Assembly: GCA_001643675.2 (NCBI GenBank) | Contig: LSRY02000001.1 | Location: forward strand, 2,470,501 to 2,534,500 | Direction of reading: 5' to 3' | Origin: Monocercomonoides exilis | Lineage: Eukaryota > Preaxostyla > Oxymonadida > Polymastigidae | Length of the DNA stretch: 64,000 nt | Shown: piece after piece, positions 12,739 to 24,298 of the stretch | How the letters are laid out: the number at the start of each line of letters is the position of its first letter | Position numbering within the stretch: the first letter of the stretch is position 1 | Notes under the pieces: model-generated | Database searches by the model: none | The model's input: the letters and a program-made list of their open reading frames with translations, nothing else | What the model was told of the DNA's origin: nothing | Made by a program: the position numbers and the translations under genes

Positions 12739-12795
12739 GAATGAAGGAGAGAGAGAGAGAAAGAGATAAGAAAGAAGGAAGGAAGGAAGGAAGTT
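12739..12795. repeat. GA and GGAA microsatellite
   Basis: A short run of GA dinucleotides (gagagagagaga) is followed by several GGAA units. Confidence 0.8.
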
Positions 12796-13317
12796 GATCA
12801 GGGAGGTTGTCTTGGGATTTAATGATTGTGACTCAACCGAATAGAAAGAGGAAGCGAAGAAAGAAAATTGAGTCGATTATAATAAATATGTTTGATCGAA
12901 AACGCAGGGACTGAAGCTTTCAAAGGCATGAATTATTTTATTTTCTGTCTTTATTTTATTTTTTTTTTATTGTTTTCTTTTGATTTTTGATGTGGAATTA
13001 CTGACTGTTCTTCTGCTGTGTGTGTGGGACAATTGGGTTTCTCTTTTTCAGTTCGCATTCGGATCCAGCCTTTGAGAGGTATCTGCGCACAATTCTGCCT
13101 TCTTAGCATTCTTCTTCTTCCTCCTCTTCTTTTCCATCTCATTTTTCTCCTCCATTGCCCACTCCTCCATTGTCTCCTCCACTTTCTCCACCTCCTCTGT
13201 CTCTTTCCTCTCCTCTTCAATTTTCTCTTCCTTTATCTTTGTCTTCTTCTTCCTCTTCCTCATTAAATTCTCCTTCTTCATCTTCTTCACATTTTTCACC
13301 TTTTTCATCTCCTTTTC

Positions 13318-13417
13318 ATTCTTCTTCTTCTTCTTCTTCTTCTTCTTCTTCTTCTTCTTCTTCTTCTTCTTCTTCTTCTTCTTCTTCTTCTTCTTCTTCT
13401 TCTTCTTCTTCTTCTTC
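13318..13417. repeat. (TTC)n trinucleotide microsatellite, about 32 units
   Basis: About 97 bp of nearly uninterrupted TTC/CTT triplets lie inside a wider pyrimidine-rich tract at 13.1-13.45 kb. It codes for poly-Ser or poly-Lys in the possible frames, but no host gene is supported. Confidence 0.9.
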
Positions 13418-14846
13418 CTCTTTTTCCTCTTCCTCTTTTTCTCCATCTTCTTTTTCTTAAGCTGCTTCTTCATCTTTGTATTCCTTCTTCTTTGCAATTA
13501 TCTTCATTTGATGCTTTTTGAATTTACAGAGCCAGCAGACAAACATCATTATTTTGTTTTTGAAGAGAAAGGCAACGAAACTGTCAAAAGTTTGCAAATG
13601 AACTGAGGATAACAATCTTCATTGGCAAATTAATGCGAATTGCAGATATTATTTGTTTTTGGGATTTTGTATTCCTTTCAAAGTCAACTTATCAAGGATG
13701 ATATTTTTGCCAACTGACAACATCTTTTTAAGTGTCTTCATCTTCTTCAGAAAAGTTATTTGGTTGATTATTCGTCTCTCAATAATTTCTTTCATCTTCT
13801 TCTTCGCATTCTTCAATTTCTTCAACATCTTCTTATTTCCCACTAACTGTACCATCTTCATCTTCACTGTTATCTTCTTCTTCAGCTCCTTCTCCAATTT
13901 TTCCAATGTTTTTTCACTCACTTGGCATTCGATCAAACCATCGACCTAATGATTCATATGTGCCATTCAATTCAGAAGAACCATTGAACTGAACTGAAAA
14001 TAGCTTCATTCGCTTTTCTTCCTCTCAACATCCATTCACCACATACGCCTTCATTTCGTTTTTCATTCATTATTCTAATGATGAAAAAAGAAGCCATCTG
14101 TACAAAATCGGTCTTTTCATTGAATATTCTTCTTCTTCTTCTTCAACGCCTTCTTTGATAAACAGGCCTCATCTTTTATTATCTTTTCTGAAACACAAAA
14201 GAAATATTCATTCTGATGTTGAATGCCAGCTGAAGTTGTATGAAAATGAGAGATCTGCATTAAACCAAGAAAAGCCAATCATCTGGTGCACAATCCATGA
14301 AGATTGAATCTTCATTATTTGTTTGGAAGCTTAAAGAGTTCACAGAAAACAGAAGGAGTAGGGCAGAAGACGTTATTCGGAACAAATTTTTATGTGGATG
14401 ATGTTTGAGAGATTGCATAATGCTCTTTGTATTCGACTAATCGCAGAAGATGAAACAAAGAGAGCAAGCAATTTTGAGGAAAAGGCATATTCTACGAGAA
14501 ATTGTGTGAGATTCTTGCTCTAATTGGATAGGAACAAGTTGGAATATGAAAGCTGACGAAAATATAATTATTGAAAAACCTTCGAGTATGATTGAAGAAA
14601 TGCATTTTGAAGAAAAGAAATAGATGATTCTTTAAAGCAACAAGCGGAATTTGCCTTTGATGAAAAGGAGAAAATACATGAAGAAATGATGGAGAAATAA
14701 TCTTCAATTTGAGCTGATTTTGTGCTCTATGAAAAATATGTGATGATATTTGCTTTTGTTGAAAGTGATATGAAAGTTCATGGATTTTTCTATGATATGG
14801 AAAATTATCAGAATTTGAAGAAATAGTTGTGAAAATTATGATAAAG

Positions 14847-15790
14847 TTAATTAATTCCAGTAATTTTTGCATCAACCACGCTGAAAGTGAGTGTTTGAAT
14901 GGAAACAAATGTTGAGGAAAGAAGAGTGAGAAAGGCGTCATGGGCATCTGTCATGCGAACAACAGTATGTTCCATTGTTTCACATGGACTGAGTTGTGTG
15001 ATTCCGCAGAGATCGGTGTTTGTTCCATTATTTGACACGATTTTGAATGTTGTTATGAGAGGAAGCCATCTGTTGAACTCAACATTATCAGCAGTTCCTG
15101 CATTCAACACTCTTTTTGTTGGGGTTGTTGAACCACAATTCTCGAATGGAGATTGAGCGATACTGCTTCCACTGAAGAACACATCGTTTCATCTACCATT
15201 TTTGGCAGAGTTGCCATCGAAAAAGCAGAAAGTTATGAATTTGACATCATTCATCCAGGAATAAGTTGAATAGAAAAAAATGGCAGAACCTCCAAATGAG
15301 GAAGAAGCAGTCAATTCGTTGTTTATGAACTGACAGTCATTGACTAAAAACTGGTTGGTCTTGTTATTCGGAGGCCAATGAAATGTGAGAGAACCCGCAG
15401 AATATTTTCCAGAATTTGAAATGCACTTGCATTTTGTAAACAGGAATTGAGCATTTGATGGCATTCCACCAATCCCAAAATACCAGCCAGTTCCACACCA
15501 GTATGTTATTGAACAACTTTCAACTTTGTTTTCTGAGAATGCCCAAACAGAACTGGATTGTGGCCAGCCAACATGAGCAGCTCCTGCGTGCAATGCCGAA
15601 CAATTTGAAAAATTAGATGTTGTGATTTTTCATTTGACAAATTTTGTCCGTAAAGTGCCCCACCTTCTCCGTCAGTTGAACAATTGAAAAATGAACACGA
15701 ATTGATTGTGAGATTTGCATTTTCGCAAACAACACAAAGAGCTCCGCCATTATTTTATTCACCTGTTGAATCATTCCATTCGCACCACTC
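14847..15790 (-). pseudogene. Decayed surface protein with GGALY beta-helix motifs
   Basis: On the minus strand consecutive pieces read as a secreted beta-helix protein. The first contains NNGGALCVVCENANLTINS and EGGALYGQN. After a frameshift comes an ITTSNFSNCSALHAGAAHVGW segment (15593 onward). After an in-frame TGA (15189-15191, following SAKNGR) comes NDVFFSGSSIAQSPFEN, running to a stop at 14847. An upstream stop also interrupts the GGALC piece. GGA[IL] motifs with FxxC/FxxN spacing are typical of polymorphic-membrane-protein-like repeats, which oxymonad genomes carry in quantity. The neighbouring intact gene at 16.6 kb is a distant structural analogue on the other strand. Confidence 0.7.
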
Positions 15791-16598
15791 AAATTTATGG
15801 CTGTTCAGATCAAAATCATTCAACCTTCCAAGTTTCACTCTTTGAGATTCCGTTCCCACAGTGCAACAGCAGCATTTGGCGAAGAGCGTATTTGAGGGAA
15901 AAAAGAGGTGTTGAAGGCAGAGAAAGAAGGGAATGTACTTTTGAGGTTGGGGAGAATGGCGCCATCGATGGGATTGTGGGCATGGATGAAGAGAGAAAAT
16001 TATGCAAAAAAAGGATGGTGATAAGAAAAAGAAGAAAAAGAAGAAAAAGAAGAAGTTGAAAAGAAATGCTAGTCAGTGAACTGTTCCGTTACAAAAAGTG
16101 CACGTATGCAGCTATTTCTATTTTGTGCAATGAAATTGTTCTGAACATTTAATTATCTTCGTCACTTTTTTTATCCAAATAAATATCGCAGCGCATGTGC
16201 TTTCTTCAATTATTACACAATTATAATAATGAAGGAACTATTCAACAAATGAATTAATTTTTTAATTTTGTGTAAAAAGCTTTTTTTGAATGTATTAATT
16301 GAAAATTCCATCAACATATAAAAAACCAAAATATTTGTTGTAATAACATTTTTTCAACAAAAAATACAATGCCAAATATTCCACATAGAAATTTTAAATT
16401 ACGAAAAAAATAACTTTTGTGATATTTTTCATTAATTTCAACATCATTCAGAAAACGCCAACTTCAATTGAAATTCATCTGGTTTATTTGTATTGAGATA
16501 ACATTTTTGAAAATTTTTAAGGAAAAAAAAAATTAGCTGATTAATTTTTAAGTAATATAAACATTGATCAGAAAATCGATTGAAGAGCGATTTACTGA
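15791..16598. other. Intergenic DNA between the decayed and intact surface-protein genes
   Basis: No gene is seen. The proximal part may hold further eroded sequence of the surface-protein pseudogene; the rest is AT-rich. It should contain the promoter of the + strand gene at 16599, but no motif is recognisable. Confidence 0.5.
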
Positions 16599-19500
16599 AT
16601 GCTTTGGAGAATAATTCTTTTCCAAGTTGCAATATTGATTTACTCAAAAGACGTTAATGGTGAGGCAACAGAAGTCTACGTGAGGCGAAGCGGGAACGAT
16701 GGCAACAGCGGTTTGGCGATCGGCAAGGAAAAACTAACATTGAGCGATGCATACAGTGTACTGAGTAACGACATTGAATGTCGCATGAAGGTTGTTTATG
16801 ATGATGATGGACCATTTATTGCAGATTCCGTTGGATTTAATAATGAATATGGAATCACGATTGAAGGATGGAATAGTGAGGAAAATGGAAACACTGAAGT
16901 GGAAATGGACTGTAAAGAACATCCGGGGTATAATCTTTTCACATGCAGAGGAACTGTAACATTTCTGTATTTGACATTTCAATTTCCATCAACATTAAGA
17001 AATGAGAATCAAGGGAATTCATTTTGTTCATTGATATTAAGTCTTGAAGCTAATTTGTCGATTACAAACTGCAGTTTCAATCCACCAGAAACAACGGGTG
17101 AGGGTGTTGATTATTATCTAGTGTTTGCATCAGGGGGTTTATTGACAATGTTCAATGTCGAATGTTCAAATGGTCGTAATGAATTGATATTTCAGAAGGA
17201 ACTGTTTGTAGCAAATGAAACTCGTGCGGTAGAATTAACAGGTTTATTTTTGAGGAGAATTCAGACAACTGCACAGTCCGTTGTCTTTATCTCATGTTGC
17301 AGGGAATGTGATGCATTATTGAACAATTGTACGTTTCGTGAATGTAAAGAAGTATCTATGGAAGAAAGTCGCGGAGCATTGTTCGTTGATTTCATTGGAA
17401 ATGACTGCATATTTTCAGTTGGAGATAAAGTACCCACGATTTTTTCATCATGTAGTTGCAGAAATAATAAAGGTTCTGGAGGAATGTATCTGATGATCCG
17501 AAATTTGGAATCAGCAAATAACCTTCAATGGCCTACAGACGGAAGTAATCTGGTGTTTGACAGATGCAAAGCAGGAGAAGGTGAATCAGAAAGGAACATC
17601 GGATTATATTTGAAGATGACAAATGACTCATTATTCGAAGATATAGCAAATTCAATGAGAAACAGTTTTGCGATTAATTATACAAAAGCAGAGCACATGT
17701 GGTATATTACTGGATGTGATTCTGTTAATTTAGAAGAGGTAGATTTTGTATCCAAATTTTTTGATACCTCAAATCCACCACAAACGCCTACAAAGATTTA
17801 TGCGATGTCTGGTGGTGATGGGAGTGGCGAAAGCTTGGTGCATCCAATTGGCGTTCTGAGAGATGAATTTCTTAACTTAGAAAAGAATGCAGAGTGCTTC
17901 ATTGAAATTATCGCAACAGACAGAGCTCTTTCGGTGGAAGAAATAGTGTTTAACTTTAGCAAAGGAATAATGATTGAAGGAATGAGCAGCGATGGAAGTG
18001 GCAATAAGGAAGCGTGTATCAATTGTGATGTCAGTTCAAGCTCAGCTCTTTTCACATGCATAGGAGTGGTGAACTTCCAGCTTTTGGCATTCAACTTTCC
18101 CGTTGCAAGAACACAGTGGAACGCTTTGATTAGATCAGATGGAAGTTCAACATTTCTAACAATCAACAATTGCCGATTTGTCAGAGTAGAACCAGAGTCA
18201 TCAGAAGGAGCTTATTCATGTCTTGATGAAGATGAATCTATTTTTAGCAATCTTGTGAGAGCTTCTGAAGGAAAAGTTACAATAAACAATGTTTTGTGCG
18301 CAAGTGATTCGATTTGTGTTTCATTTATGTTTTCGCCATTTTATTTTGAAAGAGCCAGTGAGGTTTTATTGAATGGAGTGAATGTGAGCAACATGAAGAT
18401 TGAAAATAATGCCACATTTTCGTTTGAAGATTCAGAAGACAAATCATCGCAAATTACAGTTGACGGAGTGAATGTTCAAAACGTGAATTCGGAGTATGGA
18501 AACGCAGCAGGGCTGGAGATATATTTGCACTCAGAAGAATCGACCGTGGCGATTGGAAGACGGAGCAGATGCGCATTCAAATCTTGTTCAGCGCCAGTGG
18601 GAAAAGCCGGTGCAATATACATTTGGATGGCAAAGATAAAGCCAAATCTTCAGCTTCCTTCAGCAGGCAATTTGAATGTTGACAGCTCAAACACAGTTGG
18701 GTCGTTGCCGATATCAATGTTCATCGAAAGCGAAGGCATCGATGAGTTCTGCAAACAAGAAAATGTGTTTGAGTTTGCGGATGCTTTCGAAGGATCGATA
18801 GCTGGCTGGATAATGGGAAGCAAAAATAATCAATCAGTTTCAGAAGATTTGTATGAGAAGTATTTGAAGTGGAAGGAAGAAGGTCCAAAGGAAGATGACC
18901 CGAAGGAAGATGATCCGAAGGAAGATGATCCGAAGGATAAAGAGGATAAAGGAGGAGATGGAGGAAAAGAAGGAAATGGAGAAGAAGAGAAGCCATTTGC
19001 TTGGTGGATTATTGTGATTGTTGTTGGAGTTGTGGCAGTTGTGGCAGTTGTTTGTGTCATTTTGATTGTGATGAAGAAGAAGAGGAGCTCAAAGAACAGG
19101 ATTAATGTTGAGGATGAGGAGAACGAATCAGAAGGAAAAGGAGGAAAAGGAGGAAGAAACAAGAAACGAACAAAGCGAGGCGGTGAATTGGAAGAAGGGA
19201 GGCCAGCGAAGAACTTTGTGGTTGATGCTGATTCAGATGGAAGCAGCAGGAAAGCTGATGAAGGTGATAGTGGTGATAATGGTGATGGAACATTAGAGGC
19301 AGAGTATGAAACAGAAGAAGAAGAAGAAAAAGACAGAACAGGGAAAAACGGTGAGAAAGAGGCGAATTGGAAGGGAAATGCATCAGTCAGACAACATTTG
19401 GACAATGTCAAACAAAACATCAATGAAACTTTTGAGCAATTTGAACAAAAAGAGCAAAGGGAAAAAATTGGGAATGCAATTGTTGCAGAGGCAGTTAGCC

Positions 19501-19637
19501 ATGTTTTATCTTCCACTTCTTCTTCCTCCTCTTTTTCTTCAGTTTTGAATGAAGAAGGGTTGCAAGCAAAGGAATTGGCAGCAGGCATCAAAGGATTAAT
19601 TGCAGAAGCAAATGTTATGTCGCCTTTATCTGAATAA
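16599..19637 (+). CDS. Large single-pass surface protein with duplicated ectodomain
   Basis: An intronless frame of 1012 codons. Residues 1-21 (MLWRIILFQVAILIYSKDVNG) form a signal peptide. The ectodomain contains two related units. Unit 1 (about 24-390) begins EVYVRRSGNDGNSGL; unit 2 (about 398-760) begins KIYAMSGGDGSGESL. Both continue through a matching series of short beta strands: GITIEGWNS/GIMIEGMSS, then LFTCRGTVTFLYLTF/LFTCIGVVNFQLLAF. Such Cys-containing short strands suggest a right-handed beta-helix. A stalk of repeated KEDDP units (about 767-785) precedes a transmembrane helix (about 800-825, WWIIVIVVGVVAVVAVVCVI). The cytoplasmic tail of about 185 residues is highly charged and ends in a coiled-coil-like and Ser-rich segment. 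A role in adhesion or recognition is inferred only. No kinase-like domain is present, unlike the gene at 62 kb. Confidence 0.8.
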   Translation: MLWRIILFQVAILIYSKDVNGEATEVYVRRSGNDGNSGLAIGKEKLTLSDAYSVLSNDIECRMKVVYDDDGPFIADSVGFNNEYGITIEGWNSEENGNTEVEMDCKEHPGYNLFTCRGTVTFLYLTFQFPSTLRNENQGNSFCSLILSLEANLSITNCSFNPPETTGEGVDYYLVFASGGLLTMFNVECSNGRNELIFQKELFVANETRAVELTGLFLRRIQTTAQSVVFISCCRECDALLNNCTFRECKEVSMEESRGALFVDFIGNDCIFSVGDKVPTIFSSCSCRNNKGSGGMYLMIRNLESANNLQWPTDGSNLVFDRCKAGEGESERNIGLYLKMTNDSLFEDIANSMRNSFAINYTKAEHMWYITGCDSVNLEEVDFVSKFFDTSNPPQTPTKIYAMSGGDGSGESLVHPIGVLRDEFLNLEKNAECFIEIIATDRALSVEEIVFNFSKGIMIEGMSSDGSGNKEACINCDVSSSSALFTCIGVVNFQLLAFNFPVARTQWNALIRSDGSSTFLTINNCRFVRVEPESSEGAYSCLDEDESIFSNLVRASEGKVTINNVLCASDSICVSFMFSPFYFERASEVLLNGVNVSNMKIENNATFSFEDSEDKSSQITVDGVNVQNVNSEYGNAAGLEIYLHSEESTVAIGRRSRCAFKSCSAPVGKAGAIYIWMAKIKPNLQLPSAGNLNVDSSNTVGSLPISMFIESEGIDEFCKQENVFEFADAFEGSIAGWIMGSKNNQSVSEDLYEKYLKWKEEGPKEDDPKEDDPKEDDPKDKEDKGGDGGKEGNGEEEKPFAWWIIVIVVGVVAVVAVVCVILIVMKKKRSSKNRINVEDEENESEGKGGKGGRNKKRTKRGGELEEGRPAKNFVVDADSDGSSRKADEGDSGDNGDGTLEAEYETEEEEEKDRTGKNGEKEANWKGNASVRQHLDNVKQNINETFEQFEQKEQREKIGNAIVAEAVSHVLSSTSSSSSFSSVLNEEGLQAKELAAGIKGLIAEANVMSPLSE

Positions 19638-20389
19638 CCAAGAGGGAATATATCAAAATGGACGAGGAAGATATCAAAGAGAATGCCTTCAAAGAAGAAG
19701 AAGAAAGAAAAGAAAAAGGAAAGAAAAAGAAAAAGAAAAAGAAGGGAAAAAGAAGAATGAAGAGCATAAATGAGTTTTAACAAAAATACAAAAGATTTTA
19801 ATAATTATAATCAAATCACATTGATTGTTTGCTCATATTTTTCTTTTTTTCCTTCTTTTTTTATTTTATTTTTATTTTTATTTTTATTCGAATTCTGAAT
19901 TGCATTCTCTTTGATTATTTTCCAGTTTTCAAAAGAAATCCAGAAAAAATATTTTTTGATTTATCTTTATCTTTATCTTTATTTATCTTATTTTTCTTAT
20001 TTTTCTTGTTTATCTTTATTTTTTTATTTATTTTATGATTTACTCATTGAAATATCAATTGATATTTTTTGAGAAGTTCTTCGTTGCATTTGCGATGAAA
20101 CCCGTTTTTTGCTTCTATTTCTTAAACTTCTGATTTTTTCTCTTTATCTTTTTCTTCATTTTCTTCATTTTATGACTAATTTGCTCCTAAATGCCACAAC
20201 TTTCAAAAAAGTTGTGAGTATTTTTTTCTTGTTTAATTAGTTTGAAATTGCATTTTTTCTTCTCCTTTTGAAAACAAAAAAAAATATATTAAAATTTTTA
20301 TTTTCTCGTTTTTTATTGAATGGCTTTTGTAATTTAACTTCTGTGTGTAACTCATCAATTTCTTTCAGTCATGCTTGTTGTGTTTTGCA
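19638..20389. other. AT-rich, T-rich intergenic DNA
   Basis: The trailer of the surface-protein gene begins with GA-rich sequence, followed by long T-rich stretches with TTTAT-type repeats. No gene is seen. Confidence 0.55.
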
Positions 20390-21399
20390 TAGGGTCAACT
20401 TTTTAATGGGACTTTTTTCTTTATTGGCACTTTTTTTGTTTTTGCATGCCAATCATTCAAAAAAGCTTGATGAACCACAACACTCGGATGAGTGTGTTTA
20501 TAAAACAAATACATTAAATTACCGGTTTGTTTTTTAAATTTTGTTTATTTTTCGTAGAGATACAGCAATTTTTAATTTATTTTGAAGTGACTTTTTTCAG
20601 CCGAGAAAGCATTTCACAAAAATTTGAAATCCTTTTTTAAAAACTACTAGCATTATCCTTTTTATATTCAAAATCTTAAGTTTAACAATTTGCTTTTTCT
20701 TCATTTTTTCACATTTCAATTTTTTATCAACATGCAAACACAAATTTGAAAATTTCTTTGTTATTAAAATGAAGTGTTAAAAATAAAAATATGAAATGAA
20801 AATTACACACTCTTATGAAGAAGTGTGAAAAAGGTTGAACATAGAAATTTTCTATTTCCATCAAACACATCGAAATTGAATAAGTTTGATCTCAGATCAT
20901 TCAATGTTGTGACCATTCACCTGTTTGAGATAAAACGAAAATTTTAATGTTCAACCTTTTTCACACTTCTTCACAAGAGTGTGTATTTTTCATTTCATAT
21001 TTTTATTTTTAACACTTCATTTTAATAACAAAGAAATTTTCAAATTTGTGTTTGCATGTTGATAAAAAATTGAAATGTGAAAAAATGAAGAAAAAGCAAA
21101 TTGTTAAACTTAAGATTTTGAATATAAAAAGGATAATGCTAGTAGTTTTTAAAAAAGGATTTCAAATTTTTGTGAAATGCTTTCTCGGCTGAAAAAAGTC
21201 ACTTCAAAATAAATTAAAAATTGCTGTATCTCTACGAAAAATAAACAAAATTTAAAAAACAAACCGGTAATTTAATGTATTTGTTTTATAAACACACTCA
21301 TCCGAGTGTTGTGGTTCATCAAGCTTTTTTGAATGATTGGCATGCAAAAACAAAAAAAGTGCCAATAAAGAAAAAAGTCCCATTAAAAAGTTGACCCTA
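20390..21399. mobile_element. Near-perfect 1-kb foldback element (453 bp arms)
   Basis: The left arm 20390-20842 and right arm 20947-21399 are reverse complements of each other over 453 bp. I found only a few mismatches when reading through them (for example in CACTCTTATGAAG versus CACTCTTGTGAAG). The spacer is 104 bp (20843-20946). The outer ends read TA-GGGTCAACTTTTTAATGGG and its complement, followed by TA. That fits insertion at a TA dinucleotide, as for Tc1/mariner/pogo elements. No protein is encoded. The high arm identity means a recent origin or ongoing conversion between arms. A transcript would fold into a long double-stranded RNA. Confidence 0.85.
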
Positions 21400-22143
21400 G
21401 TTTTCTTTGTGAAATCAGTGAATTTATTTCAAGAAAATAAAAAGAAAGATATTTTTCCACTTTTATATTTGAATTCATTCGACAGAAGAAATTCTATTTT
21501 TGAATGATTTGTGAAGCAATTTGTGAAGAGAGTATTGGAAAATGGAGATGATAATCTTGTTTTTCATTATTCTCGTCCAACAATGTTGGAGTTTGTTTGT
21601 ATTTTATATTCATTCTCTTTCTCTCTTTGAAGTTTCTTTGTTGAAGTTCTTTGAATCACTTTTTTAAAAAAAACAGTTCATTTAGGAATTAATTTTTTAT
21701 TTTTTTTTATTTTTGTTGTTTCCATTTGGAATAAAAAATGATGAAGAAGAATGTCGAATGAACTTAAAATTAACTGAAAACTCAATGAAAATTGCAAAAA
21801 TAGTTTGGAACAAAAGATAAAAAAGGCTTCATTCAAATTCTTCCAAAGTTGGCAATTTTCTTCGGTCAAATTTGAAACGTGTCTTCTTTTTTATTCATTT
21901 TGTTGAATGCGAAGAAGTCTTTGAATTTTTGTCAATCCTTTTCATATTTCAATATTCTGAGCATATTCCTTCTTCAATTCTTCTTGTTATGTTTTCATCA
22001 TTCAAAATTATTATTTGCTCTTCTTCTTTGAATTCTTCTTCTTCTTCTGGAAATCTTCTTTTTGAATATTTGCTTCTCCTGAAAAAGAATTGCTGAATAA
22101 GAATTTTCGTTGTTTTCTTCTTATCTTCGGTTATTTTTCTTCC

Positions 22144-22162
22144 TTATATTTCTTTCTTTCTT

Positions 22163-22207
<45 letters not shown>
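22144..22207. repeat. (TTTC)n and (CT)n microsatellite
   Basis: A few TTTC units pass into about 20 CT dinucleotides. Confidence 0.9.
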
Positions 22208-22209
<2 letters not shown>

Positions 22210-22435
22210 ACTGAAAATGAAGACGAAGCGAATTTTCCATTTCTTCAATAAAATTCTTCAAATTGTTTGTTCATCTTATCAAAATGAAAGCAGTTATTTT
22301 CCATTGAAGAGATCTTTTTCAACATTTTCTTTGTCCTTCGCTTCAGATTTCATTTGGAAGTATACGAAAATTTTCAATGAGAAAAGAAGAAGAGGAAGAA
22401 AAAGGAGATGATGACAATGATGAAGGTGTTGTTGA

Positions 22436-22466
22436 AGAAAAAGAAGAAGAAGAAGAAGAAGAAGAA

Positions 22467-22507
<41 letters not shown>

Positions 22508-22510
22508 ACG
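22436..22510. repeat. (GAA)n and (GAAA)n microsatellite
   Basis: Triplet GAA units are followed by about nine GAAA tetranucleotides. Confidence 0.85.
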
Positions 22511-23282
22511 AAAGAAGAAGGGGCATCTGAGAGAGAAATGAAATGAAATGAGTTCGATGATGCTCTTTGGACGAGCTGGGAGACAAAGGCGAACAAGACT
22601 CATTTGAAGAAAATGCAGACATTATGAACAGATTCGAATTTCATAACAGCCAATTGCACGAACAGAAAACAGATTTATTTTGTGTTGCAACACAAGAATT
22701 TGATGATAATTCAGACAACAAATTCTCAAATATGAAGAATGTCTTTTTCCATCAGTCAAATTTTAAAAAATCTCGTCAATGAAGAGATCGGAGAAGAAGG
22801 AGAAGAAACAACATAATTCGCAAAAATGCTGATTGAAATGGATTGTCCCTGCGAATGACGCTCATTATAAAAAAATGCTGTTGTCTGGGAGAAAAATGAT
22901 TTAAAAAATACATAAAAATAATTAGTTTTGCATTGATTATAAAAATTCCTCAAAAGAACACATACACCCTCCCTATTGCAAAAGTAGAAGATTGCCCAAT
23001 CACTGATGCTGCCATTCTCCTTTTCCATTGTTTCCCTGTGATCCATTCTCTATCGTCCTTTTTTTCTCCATATATGTGCAACTTTTCATGTTGTCGTTTT
23101 CTTTTCTCATCAAAAATATATTTCCACATTCTATCTTTCCAAAAGCTGTTCGATTGTTATCATTCCTTTTCGCTCTCATCCAAATTCTTTTCAGTTGAAT
23201 TTGTTTTCATCCCCTCTCTTTTCCGAATATTAAAATATGCAATTTCAATCTGCTGATTGTCTCTCCGCACAACTCTCTTTTT

Positions 23283-24298
23283 ATAGGGTGCATATTTTAT
23301 CTTGACCTCAATTTTTTATCTCAACCCTATTTTCTTGAAACTTATTTTTGCTTTTTTGATTTGTTAAAAGGCTTTAAACAAAAACAAAATAAATAGACTT
23401 CTTGATATTTTTGTTTTTCAGAATTCTGTTGAAAAAATTTTTGAAATTATTATGTATAAAAAGGTAATAAAAGTTTATATTATTTTAGGACCCAGATCAA
23501 AGACTTGCTGGCTGTGAAGCGAATATTTCATACTGAACGTTTTAAGCCATAGCATCATAATTCCGCATTCCTATATTATTATTTTTACTTGTTTTTAACA
23601 TTTTCTAATTTATTTTTGACCTTTTTTTCTCATATCACTGTTTTTGCTTAAAACACGATTTTTTTAATAAACAAGTGTTTGTGTCAAATTTCATTTAAAT
23701 GAAAAAAATACACGAAGTCTTAATTATCGTTTATTTGTATTAAGTTTTGAAATGAAAAGGAACTTTTCAAGGATATTAACTAAAAAGCAAGTACATATGA
23801 TTTTTTTGTTATTCAAATTACCAAGCATATACAAATAAATAATCGTTTTAACATACAAGAATCGTTCTATTTTAATAATGTTTATTTATCATTTCAATAA
23901 ATTTCAAAACAAATTCATATTTGTCCTTAAAATCGTGTTTTTTGAAAAAATGTGTGAAATGAGAAAAAATGATAAAAAAACAAGTTAAGAAAGTTTCAAA
24001 TAACTAAAACATATAAAAAATAAACGATGTATTATGATATGAAAGCTTAAAACTTCCAATACAAAATATTCGCTGATTAAGCAGCAAGTCAATGATCAAA
24101 ACAAAAAACTATTACAATCCTCGATCTTTTTGAAAAACATGAAATATTGGAAAAAAAATACAAAATAAGGAAATTAAAACATTTCAAACATTTCTGGTTA
24201 TTTTTTATTTATCGCAGGCTTGTGTAAAGCTAAAAGTGTTGCAAAAAAGAAAAAGGTCAAGATAAAGAAAAAAGGTCAAGATAAAATTATAGCCCTAT
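23283..24298. mobile_element. Old, diverged 1-kb foldback element
   Basis: The termini are ATAGGGTGCATATTTTATCT on the left and the complement of ATAGGGCTATAATTTTATCT on the right, both continuing into CTTGACCT. Reading inward, the arms stay alignable but diverged. The left arm (about 23495) reads GATCAAAGACTTGCTGGC, then GCGAATATTTCAT. The complement of the right arm reads GATCATTGACTTGCTGCT, then GCGAATATTTTGT. Size (about 1016 bp) and TA/GGG ends match the near-perfect element 1.9 kb to the left, so it looks like an older relative of the same type. No coding potential. Confidence 0.65.

Larger units (their letters stand above)
11256..14846. other. Intergenic DNA with low-complexity tracts and minor open fragments
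   Basis: No well-supported gene is present. Scraps that read like protein are listed separately at 11619-11908 and 12085-12294. 13649-13936 (-) is an open frame for a very basic helical peptide without recognisable features. 12951-13497 (-) is dominated by a GAA-type repeat giving poly-Lys/Glu. 14.0-14.8 kb shows only short frames. Confidence 0.5.
21400..23282. other. AT-rich intergenic DNA between the two foldback elements
   Basis: No gene is supported. Two microsatellite tracts occur (22144-22207 and 22436-22510). Frames such as 22567-22782 (+) read partly like protein (GDKGEQDSFEENADIMNRFE) but have no start context or homology that I recognise. Confidence 0.5.

Noticed and set aside
13048-13497. 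Lys/Glu-rich protein on the minus strand
   Set aside because: It is almost entirely the translation of a (GAA)n microsatellite, with no supported ends.
20390-20395. Telomere-like TAGGG sequence at the palindrome ends
   Set aside because: Only a single unit occurs at each end; there is no tandem TTAGGG array.
20268-20537. Small membrane protein overlapping the left palindrome arm
   Set aside because: The frame crosses the boundary of the foldback element and its mirror in the other arm has no matching start; it is fortuitous.
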